DNA of 64,000 nt from Gnetum montanum (lineage: Eukaryota; Streptophyta; Gnetopsida; Gnetales; Gnetaceae), in NCBI GenBank assembly GCA_015680685.1, contig MNCI01004101.1, forward strand, positions 356,542 through 420,541, written 5' to 3'. The position numbers and the translations under genes were made by a program. The notes under the pieces are model-generated. The model was given only the letters and a program-made list of their open reading frames with translations, was not told where the DNA came from and made no database searches. Each line of letters begins with the position of its first letter. Position 1 is the first letter of the stretch. Positions 24,018-36,446 of the stretch are shown in pieces.

Positions 24018-27000
24018 ATGAACCTTGTTAAGACCTCAGCTATCACTGTAAGCCTAGAGGTAGCCCACCCTATTCAACATGTGATGGATGTTGAGCAACC
24101 ACGTAGCTTGGTGCGACTACAACAATAGTCACTTAGACAATGACATTAATTTCTTGAACACATGGCACTTGATGATGAAAAATACAACATTTTTTCTCCA
24201 AAGATGTAGGTGTGCCTACCGTTAGACTACCAAGAAATGGAAGAAAAGCATAGTTTTGAAATTATCCATTGAAATGAGTGGGATTTCCTTCCCACCCCTG
24301 ACATGATTATACCACTCACTAAAACTTTGCAGTGGATTTTGGACTAACATATCTAGATGATTGGCCCAAGAGAGCTAGACGTGGCATCCCACAATGACGA
24401 GCCCCTCCAAGATGGCCAGGAGAAGTTTGAATCCCATTTCGATGATGGTAGCCTATTCTATGCCTCAGCCCCACCATCTACCTCTATGATGCAATCACAC
24501 TAGTCATAGTCTTCTACCTCCACAATAGCTATGACACTGCCATAGTACAAATCTTTGTTGGTGTTAGGTAGCCACCAAATGTTATCAATGCAATAGAGTG
24601 TAGTGCCTTCTACCTCCATTTCCTTTATTATTCCCTCATAATCAATTCAATTTTTGCAGCCAATGTTTGTGATGCCCATGTTGCCATATGTACACACTAT
24701 GCCAACATCACAACCACAAAAAAGCCCTATTCCCATCATCCCTTCTATGTTAGTCCTACCACCAATAACAACTCTAGCCTCAACCATGTGGTTGGCAACA
24801 ACACCCTTCCCTACTATTCAATTATCCCAAATTCCACCGTATATGGAACCACAAAGTATCAAGTGTTACATATGGCACAATTGACTATGGGATTGTGGAC
24901 TACTTCACTGGCACCGCCAATGGGGTTGGGAGCTACTTTGATATCCCTTCCCCAATAGGGTTGGTAGCTACTTTAGTGGCACCACCTACAAGGTTGTGGT
25001 CTACTCTAAGGGCACCACCAATAGGGCTAAAGATTCTTAGATGGCACCACAACTAGGATCTAGCCAAATAGCACCACCAATAGGGCTGGGAGTTTCTCTA
25101 ATGGCACCACCAATGGAAGCTACCCCAATAGCACCACCAACAAGGCTGGTAGTTGCTCTGATGGCACCACCAATGGGTTCTACTCAAATAGCACCCACAA
25201 CAAGGCTAGTAGCTTCATCGACAATGCCACCAATGGTAGCCACTCTAGCATCACCAGTAGTACAACTAATGCAACCATATACAACATCCCCAAGTCTCAA
25301 TCAAGCATTCCAAATCATTGAAACCCTCACTAATGAGGTCAAGTGGCTTAAAGCCACTAGTGTTGAAATAGTTCATGTAATGGAATTATATTAGGATGAC
25401 CCTATTAGCCCCATTATTCCTTTGCTTATGCTTCCCCCTAGAATCTAGCTTCCCCAATTTGCAAAATATAATGGAGAGGGTAACCCAAATGCCCACCTAG
25501 TTTTGTTACATTATGAGTCATTGTTAATACAACTATGACCACACATGGTCATTTGTGTATTCACCATGTCTCTGACTGTCAAAGCCTTAGATTGGTATCA
25601 CACACTTCCTTGCACTTTTATTTCAACTCTAGAGGAGTTAGTTCGTAACTTGCTTCAAGTACAACTTGAAGCTAAAAGCTACTATGTACCAGCTCATTGA
25701 TGTTAATTAAGAAGCGCTAGAACTCGTATAGAAATTCATACAATGTTAGAGCACCTCTCTAAATGAGATTCATGAGCCCATTGCTGAAACCCACTTGCTG
25801 GCCTTTTTTAAGGGAGTCATAAATGATTTCATTTAATCCAAGATATATTATTTAGCTCCATGCTCCCTTAGCCAAGCCTTTTCTCAAAAAAAAGAGCATA
25901 CAAGATGTGGCCAAGGCCAGCAAGGACCTAGCTTACATACCCTACAAGAAAATGGGAAATCCATAACAACCACTATGGTGGCTATGGTTGATGACACCAA
26001 GCCCAACAACAACAAATAAGCTGCCAAGGCACCTATGGTGCTAACCACTACCAAAAAAATGTCAAGCTCTAGCAATGTAGGAATCAACTAACCTAAAACA
26101 TCAATGGCCACAAGGAAACCTTTGTTGAAGCCAGACTTTGAGTGCAAGGATCACTCAAAATATACCCCTTTGCTGATCAATCCATCAAAGCTTTTGGATC
26201 AATTGCTGAGTGTTGGGCATATTCAACATAAGAAAATGTCAAATGATGCTTGTACACAACATGATAGGTACTGCAAGATCCTTTGAGACCCCTCTGCAGC
26301 TATGTCCAATGATTCTCTAGTGCTCAAAAATTTTAGACTAGACTGTTTCTACACCTATCATCAATTGGAAGGCCATTACACAAATTACTATTTAGCACTA
26401 AAAGATGATATCCAGTGCATGATTGTTCAAGGCAAGCTGGTCCTTGATGAAAGAAATCCTATCTAGCTAGAGAACCAATCTATGAACATCTATAAAGATC
26501 CATTTAATTCTAGTAGTGAAGGATATATCATTAATTCTATTAGAATTGATGACAACACAGAGGTAAGAAATGATCCATTTGTGGTCCGTGCACCTTACAA
26601 TGGTGTTGAAGCTTTTATGTCAACTAGGCTATAGGCCCCCTTCATCATTAAGGCACCACCTTGAGTACCTATTATAGCTTTCATGGTCAAGGCCCTACAG
26701 CATGTTTCAGCAACAATGTAGGCACATTTTTTCATAAAAGTTCCAAAATGTACAAACCCCCCCACCCATCCCAAGTCCATTGGTGGTGACTGCATCGCAA
26801 CCTTCCTGCTCAAGGAAATGTGATGAGCACCTAGCCAATAAGAAGGCTAGGTAACACATTGAACTAGTCCCCCTTAATCCCACCCCATTTTTGGCAGTTC
26901 CCATGACCCCATTAACCAAATCCAATAGCACATACATGCACATGTAACAATCAATCATTGAGACTCAAAAGCCCATAGCTCAACTAAAATTTAAGTCTTA

Positions 27001-27991
27001 TCCTCTTTGGAAAATATATCTCTTGGGGTGTGTAGAGGAAATAAAGAACACCAAACAATTGGATGTTGGGAAGTATTTTTTAAATGCACTTGCATAAGAC
27101 AAGTAGGCTCTAAAACCAAAGAATACAACTTTGAGCCTGTATAACCTAATTATGACTTCTCCCATGCATCATGAGGCTTTAGTTTGCATGCTGGAATTCA
27201 TTCCTATTAAGGAAGACATGCTAGCAATAGAAAAGGCCATTCATGTCATAATGATCCTACCCACAATAGAAGAACCATAACCAACATTCTTAACATTTCA
27301 TGATGAAAGCCATCAAAGCTGACCTTGAAAAAGGTCAAGTAACCACTGCCCCCATGTTCATAACAATTTGCATGGGTCAGTATAGGATTCATAGGGTGCA
27401 TGTCAATGATCGGGTTGCAACCAATGTTATCCTATTCCCTATCATCAACAAGCTTGGCCTAGTGGACCAAATGAGGCCCACAAAAACCACTTGTTTAAAA
27501 ACTTTAATCGGGCACACATGGTGGTGAAGGGAATAGTTACTATCAATTTCATGGTAGGGGACCAATTCCCTACTAATGCATAGTTTATCATGGTTGAAGA
27601 AATGCACAAATTTAATTGAATCTTGGGAAGATCTTCGTTAGCCTAATTAAGGGCTGTCTCTTCACCAATCCATAAAGAGATCCACGTACTTTATGCATGT
27701 GGAGAAGTGGTAATCTTTGGTGATGACATATGCCCTCAAGCTATTAACAATGTAGATGTTGACCAAGGGTCAAAGATAGAAATCTTTGAAGATGCACCAC
27801 CTATTTCTAAGGAAATCAAATGTTGTTTGGCAAGTGAACCATGCAAAAAAAATGATCTCAATGAAGAAACTCTATGGGTAGAATTTCCTTTTTCAATGGT
27901 AGATGATAGCCTAGAAGAGTATCTCCTTGAGTCTCCCAGTCCTTATGCATCACCTAACCCACATCAGGTTAGGAAACATCTATGCAATTAG
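24018..27991 (+). pseudogene. gag-protease of element E, decayed
   Basis: The ATG at 24018 (MNLVKTSAITVS) matches the C and R gag starts in position. Recognisable parts: a Pro-rich linker expanded by a minisatellite (24890-25230); capsid-like core with LNQAFQIIETLTNEVKWLK at 25300; LDWYHTLP near 25590; the zinc-knuckle-like block CFYTYHQLEGHYTNYYL near 26360, with the Cys/His pattern partly lost; and a protease with RVHVNDRVATNVI near 27400. The tail is LWVEFPFSMVDD near 27870, and the frame ends at 27991. Many stops and at least two frame changes. Confidence 0.75.
24890..25230 (+). repeat. Minisatellite within E gag
   Basis: About eight copies of a 48-60 bp unit around GCACCACCAATAGGGCT followed by 'GGGAGCTACTYTRATG', encoding repeats of MAPPxGL. 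In C and A this linker is Gln/Pro-rich but not repeated in this way, so the expansion is specific to E. Confidence 0.7.
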
Positions 27992-28169
27992 GGCATGTCC
28001 CTAATTTATTTGTTCCACTAACTTGTATTTAGTTCTTTTTTCTGTATACTTGCAATTTGTGTTATGTTTACTTTTTATATTAGTTATGCTTTTATTTCTT
28101 CAAAACGAAAATAGAAAAGAAAAAAACATAGAATAAAAGAACAAAAGAAACAAATAAAAAAGGAAGAAA
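27992..28169. other. Spacer after E protease
   Basis: AT-rich, with an A/G-rich run. No gene or array seen. Confidence 0.5.
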
Positions 28170-28520
28170 GAAGTACAACTTGAAATGGCCTTAAACTACA
28201 ATAAGGCCCGGAACTGCCTTAAACTATCGCCATGGCTCACCATGGCCTAAAATTGGCAACCAACTCTAACGTACACATAGCCATGGCCCAAAATTTCCTT
28301 AAACTACACCATGGCCTACAATGGCCTTAAAATAGCACTAAGGCCCAAAATGACCTTAAACTACACCTTGGCCTAAAATGACCTTAAACGAGCTCTGGGG
28401 CCCAAAATGGCCTCAAAATATTGCATGGCCCACCAAGGCCTAAAAGTAAATTAACTTTCTCGTATGGGATGTATGGCTTGCAATGACCTTAAACTAGCGT
28501 ATGGGGGCCTATAAGGGGTC
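28170..28520 (+). repeat. GGCCTTAAACTA motif array after protease of E
   Basis: About ten copies of AAAATGGCCTTAAACTAC-like units, several with the TTAAAC core decayed. Position and wording match the array after the C protease. Confidence 0.8.
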
Positions 28521-28525
28521 TAATT

Positions 28526-28552
28526 TCTTCGATATATATATATATATAAAAT
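28526..28552. repeat. AT dinucleotide microsatellite
   Basis: An (AT)n run beside the E array. Likely slippage, no function inferred. Confidence 0.7.
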
Positions 28553-28750
28553 AGAAAAGTCTAAAGGGAGCTTAACTAAAATATAAGTTAAAATAATGCT
28601 GCTAGAGATCAATACATGAATAAAATGAGTATCATGCTTTCATTAAGGTGTAAACAAGATACATAGTTCAGGGATACATCCCCATCAAAAAATAAAAAAT
28701 TACCTAATAACAAGGCTACATTTCAAACACTTTAATGTGCCAATGGGAAG

Positions 28751-29085
28751 CTAGGGTTCTTCCCCTTTCTCTTCATTTTCTCCTTTGCTAGGTCCTGCAT
28801 TCCCACCTAGATCATACACAAAATGAAAATAAAACAATAAATTAGTCAATAGAAAAGATAACATCTAGAAATAAATAGTAATGTAAAGAAAATTTAACTA
28901 ACCTGAGATGGGCCTGCATCTATGTTAGGGGGCATCCTATTGAGGCCAAACTCTAAGCATCAGAGGATTTCTTCCTCTATAATATTTGCCAAATCCTCAT
29001 CTCCTAAGTCAACACCTACTAGGGTATTCTCCTTCTCCATGGCCATCCATATAGGCATCCATGGAGAAAAGGTAGTAGATATATA
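28751..29085 (-). pseudogene. 3' end of the antisense accessory gene in E, cut by the D insertion
   Basis: Minus strand: the partial exon 7 (29085-28903) reads VDLGDEDLANIIEEEIL and CLEFGLNRMPP, aligning with R exon 7 (VDLGLGETD, EEEILRCLEFGLG). A GTTAGT donor follows at 28902. The last exon (about 28807-28751) reads GNAGPSKGENEEKGEEP and stops. The rest of the gene lies beyond D and outside the window. Exon layout matches C and R. Confidence 0.7.
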
Positions 29086-30667
29086 TGTTGCGACTGAAAA
29101 CATCGATAGCTAGAAAACACCGAGGGATCAGTGGTCATGATAGTCCTAACCCTGTATCCAAGGGAGGGCCGTGCTAGATGGAACAGATACGGGGCACCCT
29201 AAACAGTCTGGTTGATCAGACAGCAACTTAGTCGACATCTATATAGCCTTTTGCAAAGTGTGATTTGAAAATGGAAATGATAGCACGAAGTAATGTTTAA
29301 ATGCAAAGGAGACAGAAAATAGTGTAAACTGTAGTAATAAGTGGAAACTAAGTAAAATATAGTGAGAAAAATGCAATACTCCTAAGCTATAAGTTTGCTC
29401 TGTCAAGATGGATACAGTTAGTTGCATAGTGTTGAGCAGTGCAGAGATCCCAAGAGTAACTAAGATGTGTAGAGAAAGATGGTTGTGTGCTTGGGTGTGG
29501 ACATAGGAGCTGACAATGCAAAATTCTACCAAGCTGGTAGAAAGAGGATGAAACAAAATGCTAGCTGAGAATCTGAACTCTTTGTAGTGTCAAATAGAAA
29601 GCTTACAATGATCCAGGTTACAATGTTAACTTGATTTTTTTTGCCCAAGAATATTCGGGACCATCGTTTCGAGCGTTGTACATCGAGGTATTTATAGGGC
29701 TAAGGGCACATGAAAGGGGTGGTTTGGATGCCACGTGCCTTCGGCCCACGTTGACTTGTCTGTGCTGCACGTGCCTGCATGACTGTTGGACATGCATGAC
29801 CGTTGTGACTATGAGTCTTCCATGCCATAGCTCCGAGCCTACCACAACATAATTGTGCCATCAGCGTATAGAGACATGTGCCAATGGTTCAATTAGATGA
29901 AGTGCATTGATGTTGCACAACCACCTATCGTGCTTTGCTGTGCTTCATAGAGTAGCATGTTTGGTGTAGTGTAGCATCTTGTTACATGTTCCGCTATATG
30001 TGGGCTGCACACTTGCTATGCTATGCTACGCTACATAGCGTAGTGACTAGCCTTAGTCACAAAAACTTTACCAATCTGTAGACTTTGCCTTTTGCACTAT
30101 GAAAATTGTAAACTTGCTGATCTTGCCCTATGAGTTTCCTTCTGTCACCTTTGAAAAATTGCTATGCCTCACTACACCATGTAGCTCAGTGTAGCATAGC
30201 AGCAAACATGGTCTGTCACTTTTTGATGGAAAGATACATTGCTGAAGGACTCAAAGTTAGGTGAGGGGAATGATTGTCCAGCTTTTGCTACACTATACTA
30301 TGCTATTTAGTGTAGCGTAGCATGGAACTTCATTCTGCAATCATTTTCTAAAGATTGCTACGCTACATAGAGAGGCGTAGCATAGCGTAGCAAACTTCAT
30401 GACTTAGAAAACTTTTCAAATTATTTTGCGCATCCTAAGAACTACTATCAACTCGATGCATTACTTCTGAGCAAGCTGTCAGCTAGGTAAACTACTTAGG
30501 TGGATAGGTAGGATGATCCGTAGAGCTTGTTTACAGCTAAAGTAGAAAATTTTCCAAAATGGTTGGCCTGAATTCAAAGAATTCTCCTCCCTAAGAACTT
30601 CCATAGCACTACATTAATTGCAAGGCCTAGTGAGGAAAGAATGCCTTCAAATTTTTGGGCTATTTCA
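29086..30667 (-). repeat. 3' LTR of element D (about 1.6 kb)
   Basis: On the minus strand it starts TGAAATAGCCCAAAAATTTG at 30667 and ends TTTTCAGTCGCAACA at 29086. The last 150 bases align with the E LTR end (CTGTTTGGTTGATC-type segment near 29200). The U3 shows GCTATGCTACGCTACATAGCGTAG-type palindromes near 30020, 30290 and 30370, mixing intact TACGCT and decayed TATGCT words. Confidence 0.8.
29689..29696 (-). promoter_or_regulatory. TATA box of the D LTR
   Basis: TATAAATA on the minus strand in the context CCCTATAAATACC, about 975 bases into the LTR. Confidence 0.6.
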
Positions 30668-30671
30668 TTGG

Positions 30672-30684
30672 CCCCTCTTTGTTG
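30672..30684 (-). promoter_or_regulatory. Polypurine tract of D
   Basis: Minus-strand CAACAAAGAGGGG four bases upstream of the LTR start. It is identical in wording to the C tract at 46624-46636. Confidence 0.75.
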
Positions 30685-31091
30685 ACATCTAGAGAATGAG
30701 TTCAATAGACGTTGACACAGAATATGAAACACCATAGAAGATAAAACACTAACATTGTTGTTTGGTGAGTGTTGGGATGTCGCTTAGCTGCACTTGAGAG
30801 TGTTGCATTGGAAGGAAAAGGCGAAGTGGGGAGGAAGGAGGCATAGGGGAAAGAAAAATATGAGGTTTAGCTAAATCCCTCGTCGGAATGCACATGAGGG
30901 TGTCATTTTCATTTTCACCTATGCCTTCAGTAACCTTCGACCTCCTGTAGGATAGGTGTCTTTCCCAGGATGATTTGTGTTACATTCATGTAGGATTTCA
31001 ACATGCCTATAGATGCTTTCCATGTGTCAAGCTATGTTACGCAAGTCATTGAGTTTTCACTAATGTTTCCCATGCAACAAGATGTGTTACG
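30685..31091 (-). other. 3' untranslated region of D next to the C insertion
   Basis: No gene seen. It continues in D at 47995 on the other side of C. The last five bases TTACG (31087-31091) are one copy of the C target-site duplication. Confidence 0.6.
31087..31091. repeat. Target-site duplication of C, left copy (TTACG)
   Basis: TTACG before the left LTR is repeated at 47990-47994 after the right LTR. Five bases is the expected length for gypsy integrases. Confidence 0.85.
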
Positions 31092-32440
31092 TGAAACACC
31101 GTGAAAATTACGGGTCGACCTCAGGCGAAGACTCGTAATTTGAGCAAGAACGCGCCTCAAATTTGTTCAAGGACAAGTTTACGCTCTATCACGCACGACA
31201 GCGTAATGAGCGTAATAAGCTCCAAGACATTTGAAGGCAAAATCCAGAGAAACACGACGGGTTGGCACTTTTTCTTACAGCGCATAAATAACTGGTCTTT
31301 ACGCTCGATACGCGGCGATGCGTATCAGTGCGTGGGTCACAATCTAAGTGCACGCTTGTTACGCTTCATCACGCGCAGCTGCGTGATGAGCATCAGATCT
31401 ACTTTGCTTACACTTCACCGCGCGCAGCTGCGTAGAGAGCGTACATTACATTTACGCTTTGTCACGCACAGTTGCGTGGTGAGCGTGAAACAATCTTTAG
31501 CTCATTGCTTTACACCAGATTATACTCATACACGCAACGCAATGTGAATGAGCGTAATACAGCCTGAAAGCAATTAAAACACGCTCAGCATATGCCTACT
31601 CCTCACACGCACAACACGCAAACGAGCGTGTTGTGCGTAGTCACAGTCTGACTTAAAAGATCATGCCGGTAAGGGCCCGTAATATCTAGAATCCAAATCA
31701 TCAGGGTTGCGCCTTCTCCGCGAAGTGTCGCGGCCTATAAACACCCCAGTTGACAAGGATACAGAGGTTGGCAAAAATTTGGGTTAGCAAATTTCTGAGC
31801 ACCAAAGCACTTAGCACTTTGGAGCAGAGATATAGAGAACAACGCTTTGGCAATTGTGGACCTCATCACCTTATAGCCGAAATAGACCACAGTTCGATTT
31901 GAGCACCGGTGACAGGAGTAATCTTTCTGCTGAAAATACTCTATCAATCAGACACAGTTGATCGGTAGACGTCAAAGCTTGGCCGACCTTGCATCTCAGC
32001 TTAGCCCACGAGGTAGATCGGAACTCCTGTTTAGATCGTTTTGCTTGTTGTTTTTTTGCTCGTCTCACATCCTGTAATCAGGGATTCCCCAGTGTAATTT
32101 CTTATACGAAATATACATTTGTAAGTCAAAGCGTAGATCTTGAAGCTACGTGTTTCTCTTTTGCCAGCCTCCTTTCCTTTCATCGCGTTTAGCATTATCG
32201 CCATTGTAATCCGATCACATCGCTTTCCCTTTGTTTCACCATTCTTCGAAACAGATCGCTTTCTCTCTGAGTAATTCTCATCGTTTTACTGACCCGTAAG
32301 TCCCTGTCTGATTGACAAGACCGTTCAGGGCACCGCGGATTCATTTTTCCAGCTTAGCCCTCACGCGGATCCATGGTTAAAACTGCGTACGCCGGAACAT
32401 CGGTCGGTATTTCCAGCTGCCGACATTTTCTGTCGTTACA
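31092..32440 (+). repeat. 5' LTR of element C
   Basis: Starts TGAAACACCGTGAAAATTAC and ends TTTCTGTCGTTACA. U3 carries repeated TTACGCT and palindromic stretches such as CACGCGCAGCTGCGTGATG. It is paired with 46641-47989 at equal length. Confidence 0.92.
31736..31743 (+). promoter_or_regulatory. TATA box of the C 5' LTR
   Basis: TATAAACA in GCGGCCTATAAACACCCC, conserved in the right LTR at 47285. Predicted start of the genomic RNA about 30 bases downstream. Confidence 0.6.
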
Positions 32441-32446
32441 GTTTTT

Positions 32447-32464
32447 TGGCGCTAGAAGGAGGGC
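32447..32464 (+). promoter_or_regulatory. Primer-binding site of C
   Basis: TGGCGCTAGAAGGAGGGC, six bases after the LTR end. The same 18-base block follows the LTR in A, E and R with 0-2 changes. It should pair with the 3' end of a tRNA ending GCGCCA, not identified here. Confidence 0.75.
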
Positions 32465-32694
32465 CTTCAAGGTCCGATCCGAATATTTCGGGTAACCCTG
32501 TTAGAGATCCATACCCTAAGCCATAGACGTAATACCTCTAGGGAAGTCTACGGTCAACCGTGTGGTATAGATCGGTCGCAAGGACGATTTCTTTGAAATC
32601 CGTCAGGGTAGAAAGCCTCTTATGCTTGTTGTTTGTCAGCCATTCTTTCTTTTAGATTCGATTATTGGTCATCCCTGTTCGATCTCATCGATCC
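32465..32694 (+). other. gag leader of C
   Basis: No gene and few repeats. It ends at the gag ATG at 32695. Confidence 0.6.
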
Positions 32695-35600
32695 ATGGAT
32701 TCCTTGCTCACAGCCACAACTGCCGCGGTCCCTACCGACTTGGGTGTCGCACCTGTTAGTCCCATGACGATCGCGGGACCAGCTCCCGGCACAACGGAAC
32801 CTCAGGGACCATTGCACCGATCATTAATGCTTCAGGGAAAAGAACCCATCTTTACGGTTATAACCCCTGAAGAATACGATTTCATATGTGTTAAGATTCA
32901 GGCGAAGCTGGCTCTTAGCCGAGCTGAAATCGAGGCTAAGAGGAACTTCGAAGTGTGCCATCGGGGGGGCTATGACTTTAAGCCAACCGCTTATGATATA
33001 ATTCCCCTGACTGAGCACCACCACCAAATTTTGACACAGTTAGTCATGGCCAAAGGCCAACGTGCGTGGGCTACCGTAGAGTCCCAGCATAGGGAGGAAG
33101 ACGACGAATTGGCGGCCTAGTCGGAGCCGTCGTTCCATACTATGGAGCCTGCGGTCCATATGCTAAGCCCTCAACCCTATGTACACCCTGCGCTTCCTTA
33201 GAATGGGGAGGCCGCACCGGTGAACCCAGCAGCAACCATGCCGGTGTATCTTCCTGTTACGCCGTAGGTCCATTTGTAGCCGTCTGGGTCACGAACGCCA
33301 ATTCCGCACAACGCAGGGGTGGTTTAGTCGCCTCAGACGCTTAGCATTCCAGCGGTGGTCCCGGAGACCACCATTCCCTATTTCATTCCTCAGATGCAGT
33401 CTTACGCTGCATTGACGACTCGCCCAGGGCAAACATTCTCATTCCCACCAGCTCAACAAAACACCGTGACCATACCGCGGCATACTTTTATCCATCACCC
33501 CGCAACAAGTCAGTGGGTTAACCCCGCTGCACAACACCAGCCTATAATGTACAGGTGATTCCTCAATACACCTACCATTATGCTACGCAGCAGGCAGCAG
33601 CTAACCCTTCGTCCCATACTGGTGGGTGGTGGTCTTTGCAAGCCCCCCAACCTGCGGGAATCCCTGCTCCACCAGTGGCTAGTCAACCACTTCCTGCCTT
33701 CCAGTTCCCCAAGGCTTCCCACCCAGTCCAACCTCCTAAACCTACCGCACAGGCACCTCCGCCGACAGGTCTGGACCAAGCCTTCCAGCTCATCCAGACG
33801 CTTACCGAGGAGGTTAGACGCCTCAAAAATGCTGGGTCTGATACTATTCAGATCATGGACTTCTATCAAGATGATCCAATCAATCCAGCGGTCCCTATGC
33901 TGTCGTTGCCACCAGGGATGTCTCTTCCGCATTTTACCAAATACAATGGGGAGGGGGATCCTAACACTCATTTGGCCACCTTCAGGTCTGAATCTTTGTT
34001 GTTACAACAGTGGCCGCATACTTTAATCCGAGTCTTTGCGATGTCATTGACGGGGAAAGCTTTAGACTGGTATAGAGCCCTCCCACGCTCTTCCATTTCA
34101 ACCTTGGAAGAGTTGCTGACTCAATTTGTGACCCGATTCAAATACAACATGAAGCCGGAAGTCACGTTGGAACAGCTTATGGGGGTGAAACAAGACCCAC
34201 TTGAGCCAGTCCAAAGGTTCATACAGCGTTGGAATGCTACCTTGAATGAGATCCGCAACCCGATCGCGGACTCCCATCTACTGGCTATATTCAAGGGAGC
34301 AGTCAATGACTTTATCAAGTCTAAGCTGTATTACCTTTCCCCCGGCGATATACGTTAGGTCTTCGCACAAGTCCGAAGCATCCAAGATGCTGCGGAGGCC
34401 AGCAAAGATCCGGCATATGTCGCCTATAAAAACACACACAACAAAGCCAAGGAAAAAGGTAAGGCAGCGACAACGATAGTAGCTGCGCTGACTGAAAACG
34501 CGAAGAACAAGAACAAAAAGGCCCCCACAACAGCCCCCCCTGAGGCCACGGCTGGTGCCAGCACCAGCCAAACCGCAGCTGCCCCTGAACAAGCCCCCCA
34601 GCCAAAGCTAAATTTTGAGCGTAAAGATCATTCAAAATACGCGGCTTTACCCATGAAACATTCGGAACTGCTAAAACAACTATTAGCGGCAGGACACATT
34701 CAACCTAAGAAGGTGTCCGAAGAGGCCCTGAAGCGTCACAGGCGTCACTGTGAATTGCTGAAGGACCCTTCTTTAGCTCTACCTAATGAACCGGCAGTTC
34801 CGAGATCTTTCAGGCTGGATCGTTTCTGTGACTACCACCAGATGTGTGGTCACGACACGAATTACTGTTGGGCGTTGAAGGATGACATTCAACGCATGAT
34901 CGATGAAGGTCATCTAAAACTAGACAACAGTAATCCTACGCACCCGGAAAACCAAACGTTGCATGTGTACAAGGATCCGTTGAACACAAATTACGATCCT
35001 TATACAATCACTGTGGTGAGTACGGACGGTGAGCGTAAGGTACCGTCAAAACAAGCTTTTGTTTTGCGTGTGCCCGCCAGCTCAACAAAGGGGGCTACTG
35101 CTTCTTCGGCAGCGACTGGGGTCTCACGGCCACCATTTATCATACGGGCACCTTCCCAAGTACGCCCTCAGTCACGCGACACTACCCAAGCCGCGGGTCC
35201 ATCCGCGCCCATGTCAAGAGCGCCCTTCATTATTAGGGCACCACAACCACAGGCTGCCCCTCTCATGCAGGGGCAGACCTCTAGTCAGAACCATCAGTCA
35301 TCGCCTCCCAAGCGAAGAGAGGAAAATACCGCAGTTAACGGAAAAAATAACAACTCTACGCTCGGCTTCCCTCAGCCTAGGCCCCTGGCCTCTGTACCTA
35401 TGTCGCGAAAACAGACCAAGGGTGCAGAAACGCAGTCATCTTCTCTCGTCAGAAAAAAGGACAGCCCTCCCACTGACACCGCTCCGCCTCGAGAAATCCA
35501 TCTCTTGGGCCGAATGGAGGAGGACAAGGGGGATAAACAACCCTGCCGGGAGAAAGACCTCCTCGGTGTGTTTACACAGGTCAAGCAAGCGCTCAAGAAA

Positions 35601-36446
35601 ATGAATATGACGCTGAGCTTGTACAATCTGCTGATGACTTCTCGGGAGCATCGTGAGGCTATGGTACGTATGTTGACATCCATATCAGTGGATGCCAGCC
35701 TACCGGCAGAAGAGGAAGCGATATACGCTATCATGTTTCCTTCTGACGCTGAGCCACCCAAGCCTACCTCGTTGACCTTCCTAGACGAGTCTGTTAAAGA
35801 TGATCCAGAGAAAGGTCAAGTAACGACTGAGCCCATGTTCATCACCATTCGGGTCAGCCAGTACCGGATTTAGAGGGTACACATGGATGATGGTGCAGCT
35901 GCCAATGTCGTCCCCTATTCCATCATGGATAGGTTGGGACTAGTCGACCAGATTACTCCCACGACAACAGCTTGCGTGAAATCGTTCAATGGAGCACGAG
36001 TTCAGGTCAAGGGGACGGTGCGTATTGCGTTTGTGGCGGGGAATCAGTTCCCAACAGAAGCCACATTTTTAGTCATCGAGGAGATGCCAGGCTTCAATTT
36101 AATCTTAGGGAGGTCATGGCTAGCCCAGCTGAGGGCAGTCTCGTCGCCGATACATCAAGAGATACACTTACCCTACGTCGGAGGGGAGGTTATCATACGC
36201 GGCGACGAGGTCACCCCTAGGACTGTCAATAACATTGAGGAGGAACGGGGTTCGGAGATTGAGGTAACTAACGACCAGTCCCATCTCCAAACCCCTGAAC
36301 AAACCGATACCAATGACGGTGCTCTAGCTTGGGCTAACCTGCCATTCCCAGATGACAGCGTAGAGGAGTCAAACTGCAAGCCTCCTCGCCCTTATGTAGC
36401 GTTCAAAGTAAAAGCCGCTAAGAGGCAATTGCGTATCGTTGGCTGA
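32695..36446 (+). pseudogene. gag-protease of element C
   Basis: The start MDSLLTATTAAV at 32695 was chosen by position against A and R. N-terminal region includes EEYDFICVKIQAKLALSRAE. A linker follows (33118-33550), then the capsid-like core (33555-34358) with LDQAFQLIQTLTEEVRRLK, LPHFTKYNGEGDPNTHLATF and LDWYRALP. The zinc-knuckle-like block is CDYHQMCGHDTNYC near 34830. A Pro-rich linker has repeated PFIIRAP. The protease (35870-36240) has HMDDGAAANVVPYS and GFNLILGRSWLAQL. Seven in-frame stops, all TAG, lie near 33118, 33198, 33265, 33277, 33328, 34356 and 35870. One frameshift near 33545 joins the two frames. The protein continues past each stop with full similarity to A and R. Confidence 0.88.

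Larger units (their letters stand above)
29086..31091 (-). mobile_element. Element D, 3' part (LTR plus polypurine tract)
   Basis: A minus-strand element inserted in the antisense gene of E. This segment is its 3' LTR and the adjoining 3' untranslated region, interrupted at 31091 by C. It resumes at 47990. The TSD of D would be ATATA or similar (29081-29085), but its partner is outside the window. Confidence 0.75.

Noticed and set aside
31101-31547. 148-codon frame at the LTR start, repeated at 46650-47048
   Set aside because: It lies wholly in the LTR U3. It is duplicated only because the LTR is, the frame is shorter in the second copy, and it has no domain.
35029-35761. Alternative frames overlapping C gag on both strands
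   Set aside because: Shadows of the gag-protease frame, rich in Arg/Pro/Ser and without homologues in A, E or R.
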